Shown piece after piece: positions 25,915 through 34,646 of a stretch of DNA of 64,000 nucleotides; positions within the stretch are counted from its first letter, which is position 1, and every line of letters starts with the position of its first letter. The notes beneath the pieces were generated by a model. The model did no database searches, was not told the origin of the DNA, and saw only the letters and a program-made list of their open reading frames with translations. Made by a program: the position numbers and the translations under genes. The stretch is from positions 124,001-188,000 of the forward strand of contig MEFV01000004.1 of NCBI GenBank assembly GCA_001725255.1, read 5' to 3'. This DNA is from Comamonas sp. SCN 67-35 (GTDB lineage Bacteria; Pseudomonadota; Gammaproteobacteria; Burkholderiales; Burkholderiaceae_C).

Positions 25915-26130
25915 CTACTCCACCGTCACGCTCTTGGCCAGATTGCGCGGCTTGTCCACGTCGGTGCCGCGCGCGCAGGCGGTGTGGTAGGCCAGCAGTT
26001 GCAGCGGCACCACGTGCAGCAGGGGGCTGAGCCGGCCATAGTGCTCGGGCATGCGGATCATGTGCATGCCTTCGCTGCTTTCGATGCGCGCGTCAGCGTC
26101 GGCCAACACGTAGAGCACGCCGCCCCGCAC
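25915..26130 (-). pseudogene. displaced 3' fragment of a second glmS copy
   Basis: The last ~71 codons of a glmS gene, in frame with stop (TAG at 25915-25917). It encodes the SIS-domain tail from [20 protein letters not shown] to the end LAKSVTVE. The same region of the intact glmS (35343-35560) encodes [11 protein letters not shown] at the matching place, and I count about 20 nucleotide differences over ~215 bp (about 90% identity). Both copies have the same orientation. The 5' part is absent and similarity stops near 26130. It marks the left boundary of the 9.2-kb catabolic island. Confidence 0.85.
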
Positions 26131-26289
26131 GCACCACCGAAATGCGTCTTTGCAGGAAACGACTTCCAGCTCGCGAGGCGCACTTGCAGCTTAGCTTCGA
26201 TAAGTGCCCAAACACCCCTACCACTCGGCCTCTGCACCGCCCCCTCGCATCCTTCATGCACGAATGAAGAGTTGGCCCTTCAATGGCAA
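26131..26289. other. left edge of the catabolic island, no gene
   Basis: Similarity to glmS stops at about 26130 and the composition becomes mixed and then AT-richer. No recombinase, insertion sequence or short terminal repeat is visible here. The nearest gene is the cupin at 26398. Confidence 0.4.
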
Positions 26290-26378
26290 ATTGTGTACAA
26301 ATAAAATGTGCACCTCTCAATTTCCTAGGGTAAATACTATTTATTTCGCTGTTTTCATGTTTGACAATTTATCAATTG
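26290..26378 (+). promoter_or_regulatory. candidate GntR/FCD operators and promoter upstream of the island operon
   Basis: ATTGTGTACAAAT (26290-26302) is a near-perfect palindrome of the TTGT-n-ACAA kind bound by many FCD-type GntR regulators. CAATT-TATC-AATTG (26365-26378) is a second inverted repeat directly after a -35-like TTGACA (26361-26366). The region is strongly AT-rich against its surroundings. A GntR/FCD regulator is encoded in the same island (33948-34646), so control by it is the natural inference. Confidence 0.5.
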
Positions 26379-26397
26379 CACACAATGAGACTGTTTC

Positions 26398-26790
26398 ATG
26401 ACCGATCCAACCCGTACCCTCGCACTGACCGAAGGCTTCTTCACCGTCAAGGACGAACTCCCCATCGAGCGCCTTGCCGCAGTCGAGGGCATTAAACCCA
26501 AAGGCGTCGTTGAAGTACGCCGCGCCATGGTGGGCAAGGACATCCTCATGCTCCACGTGTTCCGTGAAAAAGGGCTGATCGATCCGGTGCACAAACACAT
26601 GGATCACGAAACCGTGGCCTACCTGATACGCGGCAAGCTGCGTCTGGTGATTGGCGGCAAAGAGTTCATCGCAGGGCCTGGCACCTCTTGGATCCACCCC
26701 GTGGGCGTGGAGCATTTCAGCGAGGCGCTGGAGGACTGCGAGCAGTTGGAGATCAAGTCACCGCCCACCAAGACCTGGGTCAGCGAGTAA
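26398..26790 (+). CDS. single-domain cupin protein
   Basis: A 130-residue cupin barrel. Motif 1 gives PVHKHMDHETVAYLIRGKLR with His residues for metal binding, and motif 2 gives PGTSWIHPVGVEH. It has no signal peptide. As the first gene of the island operon it could be a small isomerase, dioxygenase or a substrate-responsive accessory. No catalytic role can be assigned. The start at 26398 follows an AT-rich region without a strong ribosome site. Confidence 0.8.
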   Translation: MTDPTRTLALTEGFFTVKDELPIERLAAVEGIKPKGVVEVRRAMVGKDILMLHVFREKGLIDPVHKHMDHETVAYLIRGKLRLVIGGKEFIAGPGTSWIHPVGVEHFSEALEDCEQLEIKSPPTKTWVSE

Positions 26791-26812
26791 GCCCCCCCTA
26801 ACGGAACGCCAC

Positions 26813-27442
26813 ATGAACACAAGCGTGCAGTTCGTCACCGCAGTATCGCGATTTCTGGCTCGACTTGGAGGAGCGCTGATCCTCATCTGCGCCTTCCTGG
26901 TGTCGCTGGACGTCGTGTTCCGTAACGTCTTCAAGCTGGCCATCTTTGAAAGTTACGAGTTGACCGGTTACGGCATCGCACTGGCCACCGCGTTCGGCCT
27001 GTCCTGGGCGCTCGTCACCAAGGCGCACATCCGCATCGAGGTCATCTACAACCTGCTGGGCGTCAAGCCTCGCGCCTACCTGGACATATGCGCTCTGGCT
27101 GCGTTGTCGGTTGTCGCGACTGTGCTCGTCTACTACGGCGCGCTCGTCGCGTTGGACAACTGGGAACTGGGCGCGAGTTCCAATTCCACCCTGCATGTGC
27201 CGCTCGCCATCCCTCAAGGGCTATGGCTACTGGGCCTGTTTTGGTTTGCAGTGTGCGCCAGCGTGCTTCTGGTCGTGGCGGTGAGCGCAGTGGCACACAA
27301 CCAGCACCAGCAGGTACAAGAAATGTTCGGTATCGCGACCGTATCGGAAGAGGTTGAAGCGTCCATGGAAGGGACCGGGGTACAAGTCACGCGCGCCACG
27401 TCCCCGGCCGGCTCTGTATCCGTTGCGAACGCCGGAGCCTGA
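26813..27442 (+). CDS. dctQ: TRAP transporter small permease subunit (DctQ family)
   Basis: A 209-residue membrane protein with four hydrophobic segments. FLVSLDVVFRNVFKLAIFES and the following YELTGYGIALATAFGLSWAL match DctQ. The C-terminal ~35 residues are an unusually long hydrophilic tail rich in Val, Glu, Thr and Ala. The ATG at 26813 was chosen over an upstream in-frame start at 26651 inside the cupin gene. Confidence 0.88.
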   Translation: MNTSVQFVTAVSRFLARLGGALILICAFLVSLDVVFRNVFKLAIFESYELTGYGIALATAFGLSWALVTKAHIRIEVIYNLLGVKPRAYLDICALAALSVVATVLVYYGALVALDNWELGASSNSTLHVPLAIPQGLWLLGLFWFAVCASVLLVVAVSAVAHNQHQQVQEMFGIATVSEEVEASMEGTGVQVTRATSPAGSVSVANAGA

Positions 27443-27443
27443 C

Positions 27444-28736
27444 ATGTTGCTTGTTTCCACGATCCTGTTGCTGCTGTTCATCGCCAGCAGCCTCTACGTC
27501 GGCGCCGCCATTGGCGTGCTGGGGGCCACACTTTCGAATCTCTATTCATCCCTGCCGCTTGTGCGCGGTGTGGGAGAAATGGCCTGGGGGACCTCCAACG
27601 ATTTCACGCTGGTCGCAGTCCCCATGTTCATTCTGATGGGAGAAATGCTGCTGCGCTCTGGTCTTGCGGAAAACATGTTCGATGCGCTGGACAAGTGGGT
27701 AGGCCACATTCCTGGCGGGCTCATGCACACCAATATCGCCGCCTCGACGCTGTTTGCAGCCACCTCCGGCTCAAGCGTGGCCACGGCCGCCACAATAGGT
27801 ACGGTGTCGCTTCCGAACATGCACAAGCACGGCTACCGCCCCGCCTTGTTCCTGGGATCGATTGCGGCTGGCGGCACGCTGGGGATCCTGATTCCGCCGA
27901 GCATCAACATGGTGCTGTACGGCGCCCTATCCGAAACATCGGTTTCGGACTTGTACCTGGCAGGCTTCATTCCGGGACTGTTGATGGCGCTGCTGTTTTC
28001 CACGCTGATTTTCGTAGTTTGCATCGTCAACCGCGAACTCGCTCCGCGCAAGCCGCGCGCACCCTGGGGTGAACGGTTGCGCGCGTTGTGGTCGCTCGGC
28101 CCTCCGCTGTACCTGTTCATGCTGGTGGTGGGATCCATCTACCTGGGATGGGCCACACCGACGGAAGCGTCCGCGCTCGGCGTGGTCGGGACTTTCCTCT
28201 ATGTCGTCACCACGGGCAAGTTCAGCTGGGACCGACTGTGGGCAGCGCTGGAAGGCACGGTGCGCACCACCGCCATGGTCATGCTGATCGTGATCAGCGC
28301 GTATTTCCTGAACTTCGTGATGTCCACGATCGGCCTGACCGACATTGCCGTCAAGGCCGTGGGCACCCTGACCTGGGGCCCGACCTACGTCATGTTGGCC
28401 ATCGTCGCCGTCTATCTGCTGCTGGGCTGTTTCGTGGAAACGCTCACGCTGATGGTCGCCACCACGCCCATCATCGTTCCCATCGTCGTCGCTTTGGGCT
28501 ACGACCCGGTCTGGTTCGGCGTGGTCTTCGTGATCCTGATCGAATTGGCCTTGATCACCCCGCCCATCGGCATGAACCTGTTCGTCGTGCAATCGGTGCG
28601 CACCAGCGGCGGGTTCCGCGACGTCGCGCTCGGCTCGCTGCCGTTTGCCGCCGTGATGCTGGGCGTCATCTTCCTGCTGCTGGCATTCCCCGAACTCGCC
28701 ACCTGGCTACCCAAGACCTACAACGCCCTCAAGTAA
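27444..28736 (+). CDS. dctM: TRAP transporter large permease subunit (DctM family)
   Basis: A 430-residue polytopic membrane protein. Signatures include FTLVAVPMFILMGEMLLRSG near the N-terminus, ASTLFAATSGSSVATAATIG, and LGILIPPSINMVLYGALSET, and IELALITPPIGMNLFVVQSV near the end. It begins 1 bp after the DctQ stop. Subunit order here is Q-M-P, different from the P-Q-M order of the first TRAP operon, so the two systems are not a simple duplication. Confidence 0.93.
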   Translation: MLLVSTILLLLFIASSLYVGAAIGVLGATLSNLYSSLPLVRGVGEMAWGTSNDFTLVAVPMFILMGEMLLRSGLAENMFDALDKWVGHIPGGLMHTNIAASTLFAATSGSSVATAATIGTVSLPNMHKHGYRPALFLGSIAAGGTLGILIPPSINMVLYGALSETSVSDLYLAGFIPGLLMALLFSTLIFVVCIVNRELAPRKPRAPWGERLRALWSLGPPLYLFMLVVGSIYLGWATPTEASALGVVGTFLYVVTTGKFSWDRLWAALEGTVRTTAMVMLIVISAYFLNFVMSTIGLTDIAVKAVGTLTWGPTYVMLAIVAVYLLLGCFVETLTLMVATTPIIVPIVVALGYDPVWFGVVFVILIELALITPPIGMNLFVVQSVRTSGGFRDVALGSLPFAAVMLGVIFLLLAFPELATWLPKTYNALK

Positions 28737-28812
28737 TCGTAACCCATGCTGCTGGCCCAGGCTGGCGCTCTCGTGCTTTCAGACTTTCCCAAACCATCCA
28801 GAGGAGACAGCC

Positions 28813-29871
28813 ATGACCACCTTCCCGATCCGTGCCCTGCTCGCTGCCAGCTGCATCGCATTCAGCGGCATTGCGCTGGCCCAAGAAATGCCAAAAGTCA
28901 CATTGAACGTGGTTGGCAATCTCGGCATTACGACCCAATCAAAAGAACTAGAGGCCCCCATGTGGACACAGGCCATCCCAACGGCCTCGGGCGGCGCAAT
29001 CACAGTCACGTTCAAGCCCTGGAATGAAATGGGGCTCAAGGGCGGGGAGGTGATCAAACTGCTGCGCCAGGGACTTTTCGATGTAGGCACCACCGTACTG
29101 GGCTTTTTAGCAGGCGAAGCGGCCATCAACGATTCCCTGGACCTGGCTGGTGCTTCCACCTCTCTCGAGATGGTGCAGGACGCCATGAACGCCTTTCGCC
29201 CTTATCTCGACGATTACTACGCCAAGAACCAGCAAGTGAAGGTTCTGGGTGTGATGAGCTATGGAGATCAGGTCTTTTTCTGCCGCGACAAGTTCAACGG
29301 CTTGGCCGATCTCAAGGGACGCAAGGTGCGTGTCTCCGGCTCCTCACAAGGGGATTTCGTTGCGTACTTTGGCGGGTCGGGCATCAATATGCCGTTTGGC
29401 GACGTGCAACAAGCCTTGCAAAACGGCGTGCTCGACTGCGCTATCACCGGCATTCTGGGCGGCTACAAGGCCAAGTGGTACGAGGGCGCGCACTACCTCT
29501 ATCGCCTGCCCATCAATTTCGCAGCGAGTTTTGCCGCGGCGAACATGAAGTCCTGGAACAAGCTCAGCCCCGCCGAACAGAAACTCATCGAGGATCAGTA
29601 CCGCAAGCTGGAGAAGGACATCTACGCCCAAAACGTGCGCGAGAACGAAATCGGGATCGCCTGCAACACGGGTAAAGGCAACTGCTCCGAAGGTCCCGCC
29701 GCCTCCATGGTACTGGTTGACGTCAAGCCGGCGGATCTGGAACTGCGCCGCAAGGCTTTGCTGGAACGCGTTCTTCCACGTTGGGCCGCACGTTGCGGCG
29801 AAACCTGTGTGAAAAATTGGAACGACAGCGTCGGCAAGGTCACCGATCTCAAGGCCGTTGCCAGCAAATAA
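28813..29871 (+). CDS. dctP: TRAP transporter substrate-binding protein (DctP family)
   Basis: A 352-residue periplasmic binding protein with a signal peptide ending near GIALAQE. Conserved parts are GLKGGEVIKLLRQGLFDVGT, LADLKGRKVRVSGSSQGDFV and GDVQQALQNGVLDCAITGIL. Near the C-terminus a pair of cysteines (ACNTGKGNC) and another pair (RCGETC) suggest disulfides, which is unusual for DctP. The ribosome site GAGGAGACAGCC precedes the ATG. Confidence 0.9.
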   Translation: MTTFPIRALLAASCIAFSGIALAQEMPKVTLNVVGNLGITTQSKELEAPMWTQAIPTASGGAITVTFKPWNEMGLKGGEVIKLLRQGLFDVGTTVLGFLAGEAAINDSLDLAGASTSLEMVQDAMNAFRPYLDDYYAKNQQVKVLGVMSYGDQVFFCRDKFNGLADLKGRKVRVSGSSQGDFVAYFGGSGINMPFGDVQQALQNGVLDCAITGILGGYKAKWYEGAHYLYRLPINFAASFAAANMKSWNKLSPAEQKLIEDQYRKLEKDIYAQNVRENEIGIACNTGKGNCSEGPAASMVLVDVKPADLELRRKALLERVLPRWAARCGETCVKNWNDSVGKVTDLKAVASK

Positions 29872-29896
29872 ATACATGACCACCAAGGAGGCTTCC

Positions 29897-30676
29897 ATGT
29901 CCACGTGGACCAGTGCCCAGGAGTACGAACTCACTGAAGAAAATCTGCGCCTGTTGCTCGACAACAAGATCGCGGCGATTCGCATTCGCGACTTTGCTTC
30001 GCCCGAGGAATGCGCCCGTTTCGCCACAGCTGCGAAAAGAGGGAACATGCAGTACTACAACGTAAGCGACCGGATTGGCTTCATCGGACTGGCGCAATAC
30101 CAGTACCGGTGGACCAAAACCAAGGACGAGTTTCTGGACGATGCCGTCAAGGCGCAAGCGGACGTGCGGGCCGTTTTCAACGAGTCCTTTGACGCGCTTT
30201 CGCGCCTGATGGAGCGCCTGCGCGCCGTATGGCCCCAGCCGGTGGCCCTGGCCAGCGAGGGCGGGCGGCAGTATTTCGCCGGCATCATCCGATCCACCAG
30301 CGACAAGATCGACCTGCACGTGGACTGGGCACCCGTCAATTCCCCGGACTACGTCATCGGCACCATCGACGCGCAACTGGGCTGGAACTTCTTTGCGGAA
30401 GAACTCGAGTCTGGCGGGCACACCACGGTTTACAACAGCCCGTGGAACCCGGAAATCGTGCCGGGCGAAATCCCTCAGAGCTATGGCCTGGACCGGACGC
30501 TCATCGAAGGCGCACCCCACTTCGCCTACCGCCCCACCGCCGGCGACGTGGTGATCTTCAACACCCGCAACCCGCACGAAATCGGACCAGGTACCGCCAA
30601 ACCTGGCGGCAGCCGCGTGTCGATCGGCTCGTTCGTCGGGCGCATGCCCGACAACCGACTCGTGCTGTGGGCTTGA
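29897..30676 (+). CDS. 2-oxoglutarate/Fe(II)-dependent oxygenase-like protein
   Basis: A 259-residue protein with a double-stranded beta-helix pattern. HVDWAPVNS supplies the HxD pair, NPHEIGPG the distal His and SRVSIGSFVG the Arg expected to bind the 2-oxoglutarate carboxylate. AAGGAGG (29885-29891) five bases before the ATG decides this start; a frame from 29858 would overlap the preceding gene. It may hydroxylate the imported acid. The substrate is unknown. Confidence 0.78.
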   Translation: MSTWTSAQEYELTEENLRLLLDNKIAAIRIRDFASPEECARFATAAKRGNMQYYNVSDRIGFIGLAQYQYRWTKTKDEFLDDAVKAQADVRAVFNESFDALSRLMERLRAVWPQPVALASEGGRQYFAGIIRSTSDKIDLHVDWAPVNSPDYVIGTIDAQLGWNFFAEELESGGHTTVYNSPWNPEIVPGEIPQSYGLDRTLIEGAPHFAYRPTAGDVVIFNTRNPHEIGPGTAKPGGSRVSIGSFVGRMPDNRLVLWA

Positions 30677-30690
30677 AGGAGCAGCCGCCC

Positions 30691-30999
30691 GTGATCGTGG
30701 AAATGCGCTCTTACGTGTTGCACCCCGGCGCTCTGCCCGAGTTCATGCGTCTGATGGGCAGCGAAGGCATCGACATCGAACGCCATGCCCTGGGCAACCT
30801 GTTGGGCTTCTACAGCACCGAAATCGGCTGCATCAACAAAGTCATCCATCTGTGGCGCTACGCGTCCTTCGAAGACCGCCAGCAGCGCCGCGCCCAACTG
30901 GCGGCGTCGCCCGAATGGACGGCCTTCGTGCCCAAGGTGCTGCCACTGATTCAGGAAATGCGCAACGAATTGCTCAATCCGGCGCCCTTTTCACCATAG
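30691..30999 (+). CDS. NIPSNAP-family protein
   Basis: A 102-residue alpha/beta-barrel protein of the NIPSNAP family, often found in catabolic clusters with no fixed role. The fold signature is IVEMRSYVLHPGALPEFMRL with HLWRYASFEDRQQRRAQLAA and a Trp in EWTAFVP. I use the GTG at 30691 because AAGGAGC lies nine bases upstream; an ATG at 30703 is the alternative. It follows the oxygenase by 14 bp. Confidence 0.8.
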   Translation: MIVEMRSYVLHPGALPEFMRLMGSEGIDIERHALGNLLGFYSTEIGCINKVIHLWRYASFEDRQQRRAQLAASPEWTAFVPKVLPLIQEMRNELLNPAPFSP

Positions 31000-31047
31000 T
31001 GAACAGCACCTGCCGACGGCCCACCTTTTGTGAATGCAATGAGAAAG

Positions 31048-32274
31048 ATGACGACCCAAAAAACGAATGCCCCCCTCGCCGGGCTCGTGGTACTGGACCT
31101 GACGCACATGCTGTCGGGCCCCTACGGCACCATGACGCTGTCGGACCTGGGAGCGCGCACGATCAAGGTGGAACCCCCAGGCAAGGGCGAGGGCACACGC
31201 CAGTTGCTGGCGAGCACGCCGGCGTACTCACGCGATGGCATGGGTGCGTACTTCCTGACCCTCAACCGCGGCAAGGAAAGTGTTGCGCTCGACCTCAAGA
31301 GCCAAGAAGGATTGCAAGTCTTCTATGACCTGGTGCGCCATGCCGATATCGTGTTCGATAACTTCAGCGTAGGCGTCACGCAACGCCTGTGCATCGATCA
31401 CGAAACGCTTTCGAAAATCAACCCCCGCATCATCACCTGCACCGTCACCGGGTTTGGCGAGACCGGTCCGGACAATAGGCGCCCTGCCTTCGACCAGGTC
31501 GTGCAGGCCATGGGGGGCGGCATGTCGATCACGGGCGATGGCGCAGGCCTGCCCACTCGTTCGGGCATTCCGATCGGCGACCTGGGTGGTGGCATCTTTG
31601 GCGCCATGGGCGTGCTCGCAGCGGTCATATCCCGCGAACGCACAGGTGAAGGCCAGCACGTGGACGTCTCCATGCTCGACGTACAAATCTCGCTGCTGAA
31701 CTACATGGCCACCATGCACCTGATGTCGGGTGATGTACCGCAGCGCATTGGAAATAGCCATTTCGTACACGTGCCCTACAACGTCTATCCCACTCAGGAC
31801 GGCTACGTCGTGGTGGCCTGCATCGGCGACGGGTTCTTTGCCAGGTTTCTCGAAATGCTGCCGCTGCCGGAGCTGCAAAACCCGGAGTACGAAAAGCAAC
31901 CCGCACGCCTGCGCGACAAGGAAAAGATCGACGCGGCGATAGGCGTCGCATTTCGGAACAAGACCACGGCCCATTGGCTGGAGCAACTGCGCAGTCACCG
32001 CATTCCCTGCGGCCCTGTCAATAACTTCGCGCAGGCTCTTTCCGATCCGCAAGTGCTTGCACGCGACATGGTCAAGAAAGTGCGCTTGGTCGGTGGTGAT
32101 GAAATTTCCACCACGGGGGTGCCCATGAAATTTTCTTCCACCAATGCACAGTACCTTACTGCGCCGCCGCGCGTGGGTGAAGACTCGCAGGCGGTACTGC
32201 GCGAACTGCTGGGCTACAGCGACGCCAAGATCGGCCAGCTTGCAGGCAGCGGCGCCCTCGGGGTATGGGCATGA
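31048..32274 (+). CDS. CaiB/BaiF-type CoA transferase (family III)
   Basis: A family-III CoA transferase of about 408 residues that activates a carboxylic acid with CoA from a donor such as succinyl-CoA. Motifs are PLAGLVVLDLTHMLSGPYGT, DLGARTIKVEPPGKGEGTR and FLTLNRGKESVALDLKS; the catalytic Asp is expected near FDNFSVG-xx. There is no strong ribosome site; ATGs at 31039 and 31048 and a GTG at 31030 are all in frame, and I chose 31048. The stop overlaps the next start (ATGA), coupling it to the lyase gene. Confidence 0.9.
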   Translation: MTTQKTNAPLAGLVVLDLTHMLSGPYGTMTLSDLGARTIKVEPPGKGEGTRQLLASTPAYSRDGMGAYFLTLNRGKESVALDLKSQEGLQVFYDLVRHADIVFDNFSVGVTQRLCIDHETLSKINPRIITCTVTGFGETGPDNRRPAFDQVVQAMGGGMSITGDGAGLPTRSGIPIGDLGGGIFGAMGVLAAVISRERTGEGQHVDVSMLDVQISLLNYMATMHLMSGDVPQRIGNSHFVHVPYNVYPTQDGYVVVACIGDGFFARFLEMLPLPELQNPEYEKQPARLRDKEKIDAAIGVAFRNKTTAHWLEQLRSHRIPCGPVNNFAQALSDPQVLARDMVKKVRLVGGDEISTTGVPMKFSSTNAQYLTAPPRVGEDSQAVLRELLGYSDAKIGQLAGSGALGVWA

Positions 32275-33188
32275 TCACGGCGTCCGAGCAGGTGCGCATC
32301 ACCGACGTGGGCCCACGCGACGGTTTGCAAAGCCAGAAGACCCTGGTACCCACAGCAGGCAAACTGGCCCTCATTGAGGCACTCTGGTCGGCGGGCGTGC
32401 CTGCCATCGAAGCGACGAGCTTCGTGTCGCCTCAGGCCGTTCCTCAAATGGCCGACGCGGATGAGTTGATGCCCGCTATCACAGTGCCAGCGGGACGCAG
32501 TCTCTCAGCGTTGGTACCCAACCAGCGCGGCCTTGAGCGTGCAGTACGAGCCGGCTGCCGTGAAGTCGCCGTCGTCCTGTCGGCGACCGAAACCATGAAT
32601 CAGCGGAATATCCGTATGGGACTTGCTGAGGCCATCGCCACGGCGCGCGACACCTTGCGGGACGCCCAGGCCCAAGGCCTGGCGACACGCGCCTACATCG
32701 CCGTGGCTTTTGCCTGTCCTTTCGAAGGCCATACGCCTACGGAGCGGGTCCACGCCTTAAGCACCGCCATGGCCGAAGCGGGAGCAGGTGAAATCGTGGT
32801 GGCCGACACCATCGGCGCGGCTGCGCCTTCCGACGTGCAGCGCGTGCTGCAGACCTTGCTCCAGTCGCTTCCCGCGCAGTCGTTGGGCCTGCACCTGCAC
32901 AACACACGCGGCATGGCCCTGGCCAATGCCTGGCAGGGGCTGCAGATGGGCGTGCGCCGCTTTGACGCCAGCATTGGCGGGCTGGGGGGATGCCCATTTG
33001 CGCCAGGCGCCGCAGGCAATCTCGCGACCGAGGATCTGGCCCTTTTATGCGCGCAGGCTGGTCTGGAGACACAGATCCGCATGGATGCACTGGTGCGGGC
33101 CATCGATGTGGCCGAAACCCTGGTGGGATACCCCTTGGGGGGATGCAGCCTGCGCTGGATTCGTCAAAACAAGGAAATGAGCATATGA
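32271..33188 (+). CDS. hydroxymethylglutaryl-CoA lyase-like protein
   Basis: A 305-residue aldolase-type lyase of the HMG-CoA lyase family. It keeps TDVGPRDGLQ, EATSFVSPQAVPQMAD, the metal-binding HLHNTRGMALAN and the active-site loop GGLGGCPFAPGAAGNLATED with its Cys. It is diverged from the second HMG-CoA lyase in this window (61229-62137). Paired with a family-III CoA transferase, it may cleave the CoA ester of a branched hydroxy-dicarboxylic acid to acetyl-CoA or pyruvate plus an acid. The stop overlaps the next start. Confidence 0.88.
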   Translation: MITASEQVRITDVGPRDGLQSQKTLVPTAGKLALIEALWSAGVPAIEATSFVSPQAVPQMADADELMPAITVPAGRSLSALVPNQRGLERAVRAGCREVAVVLSATETMNQRNIRMGLAEAIATARDTLRDAQAQGLATRAYIAVAFACPFEGHTPTERVHALSTAMAEAGAGEIVVADTIGAAAPSDVQRVLQTLLQSLPAQSLGLHLHNTRGMALANAWQGLQMGVRRFDASIGGLGGCPFAPGAAGNLATEDLALLCAQAGLETQIRMDALVRAIDVAETLVGYPLGGCSLRWIRQNKEMSI

Positions 33189-33928
33189 CCGATTCACTGG
33201 GCTGGCGCCAAAAGTTCGCTGTTCTGATTCCCTCCACCAACACCTCGGTACAACCCGAGTTCGACGCCATGCGTCCGGTGGGCGTCACCAACCATATCAG
33301 CCGCATCCGCATTCCCAACATCCCGCTGCAGTCCAATGAAGACTTCAGTCGTTTGATCGAGCTCATCGCGGCGGCGCAAAACGAAGCCGTCGACGCGGTG
33401 ATGTCCTGCGAACCCACCCGCCTGGTGCTGGGCATTTCGGCTGAAACCTTTTGGGACGGTCTGAAGGCCAGCGTTCGCCTCAAGGCAGAACTCGGAGCGC
33501 GCACCCAGCTCCCGGTTTCCATGGGTTCGGAGGCTTGCGGCCGCGCGTTCAAGCGTCTGGGCATGAAGACCATCGCCGTGGTTACGCCCTACCACCCCGT
33601 GGGCGATGAAAACGTGGTTCGTTTTTTTGAGGAGGCGGGTTTTCGCGTCAAGCGCATCAAGGGACTCAAGTGCGCAAGTCCGGTGAAGATTGCCCACGTC
33701 AGCGAGCTGGAGCTGGCCCACGCCCTGCGCGAAATCGATGGCGACGACATCGACGGCATCATCCAGGTCGGCACCAATCTCGCCATGGCACGCTTGGCAG
33801 CTCAAGCAGAACTCTGGCTTGACAAACCGGTGGTGGCCATCAACACGGCCATCTACTGGGACGCATTGCGCTCGTCGGGCATCGAGGACAAGATGGCGGG
33901 CTTCGGCTCCCTTCTCGAAAAATACTGA
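33185..33928 (+). CDS. Asp/Glu racemase-superfamily protein, maleate isomerase-like
   Basis: A 247-residue protein of the maleate cis-trans isomerase / arylmalonate decarboxylase group. It has the N-terminal VLIPSTNTSVQPEFDAM, a Cys in AVMSCEPTRL at the first catalytic position, and KTIAVVTPYHPVGDENVVRF. At the place of the second catalytic Cys (usually C-T/N) the sequence reads IIQVGTNLAMARL, with Gly. This argues for a different reaction or an altered mechanism. Coupled to the lyase gene by a 4-bp overlap. Confidence 0.75.
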   Translation: MTDSLGWRQKFAVLIPSTNTSVQPEFDAMRPVGVTNHISRIRIPNIPLQSNEDFSRLIELIAAAQNEAVDAVMSCEPTRLVLGISAETFWDGLKASVRLKAELGARTQLPVSMGSEACGRAFKRLGMKTIAVVTPYHPVGDENVVRFFEEAGFRVKRIKGLKCASPVKIAHVSELELAHALREIDGDDIDGIIQVGTNLAMARLAAQAELWLDKPVVAINTAIYWDALRSSGIEDKMAGFGSLLEKY

Positions 33929-33947
33929 CACCCCAACCCCACACCCC

Positions 33948-34646
33948 ATGAACGCCCCCGACCTCGGTTTGTCCAACGCCAAGTTAACAGCGCCACACCG
34001 CATCTATGCGGTGATCAAGGAACGGATCATCGATGGCACCTACCATCCAGGCCAGCGCCTGACCGAGCAGAGTTTTGCCGACGAATTCGAGTCCTCGCGT
34101 ACACCCGTTCGGGAATCCATCCGCCTGCTGGCGTCCGAAGGTTACGTGGTCTTCCGGCCGAACAGCGGTACGGTAGTGCGCTCCTGGAGCGTGGCGGAGC
34201 TGCTCGAAATCTTCCGCCTCCGTGCGCGCTTGGAAGCCGACATTTGCGGCGACGCGGCGCTGCGTATCAACGAGGACCAGATCAAGCGCTTGTGCATGCT
34301 TCAGAACGCCATAGAGCTCGAAGGCACCGACAACAGCGAAGCCAACACGACGCGAGTGAGCCGCTTGAACAGGGAGTTCCATGACCTCATCGCCGTGGCG
34401 AGCCAGCAAGAGCGCATGGTATCGGTACTGGCCAAGGCCATCGAGGTGCCGGTGGTGCACCGCACCTTCCGCAGTTACAGTCCCCAGCAAATGCAGCGAA
34501 GCTTTTCCCAGCACCGCGAATTGATCGACGCGTTCAAGGCCCACGACCACGATTGGGCCGTGGCCGTCATGCGATGCCACATTCACGCGGCCAAAAATGC
34601 TGTTCTACATTCCATGACACCAGCCGTTGCCGGGCCATTGCCATGA
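33948..34646 (+). CDS. GntR-family regulator, FCD subfamily
   Basis: A 232-residue regulator. The winged helix is clear: IYAVIKERIIDGTYHPGQRL, then TEQSFADEFESSRTPVRESI and GYVVFRPNSGTVVRSW. The FCD ligand domain follows with RARLEADICGDAAL and HRELIDAFKAHDHDWAVAVM, whose Asp/His residues usually bind a metal that contacts carboxylate ligands. It is located inside the island operon and overlaps the next gene (ATGA). The palindromes at 26290-26378 are its likely targets. Confidence 0.92.
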   Translation: MNAPDLGLSNAKLTAPHRIYAVIKERIIDGTYHPGQRLTEQSFADEFESSRTPVRESIRLLASEGYVVFRPNSGTVVRSWSVAELLEIFRLRARLEADICGDAALRINEDQIKRLCMLQNAIELEGTDNSEANTTRVSRLNREFHDLIAVASQQERMVSVLAKAIEVPVVHRTFRSYSPQQMQRSFSQHRELIDAFKAHDHDWAVAVMRCHIHAAKNAVLHSMTPAVAGPLP

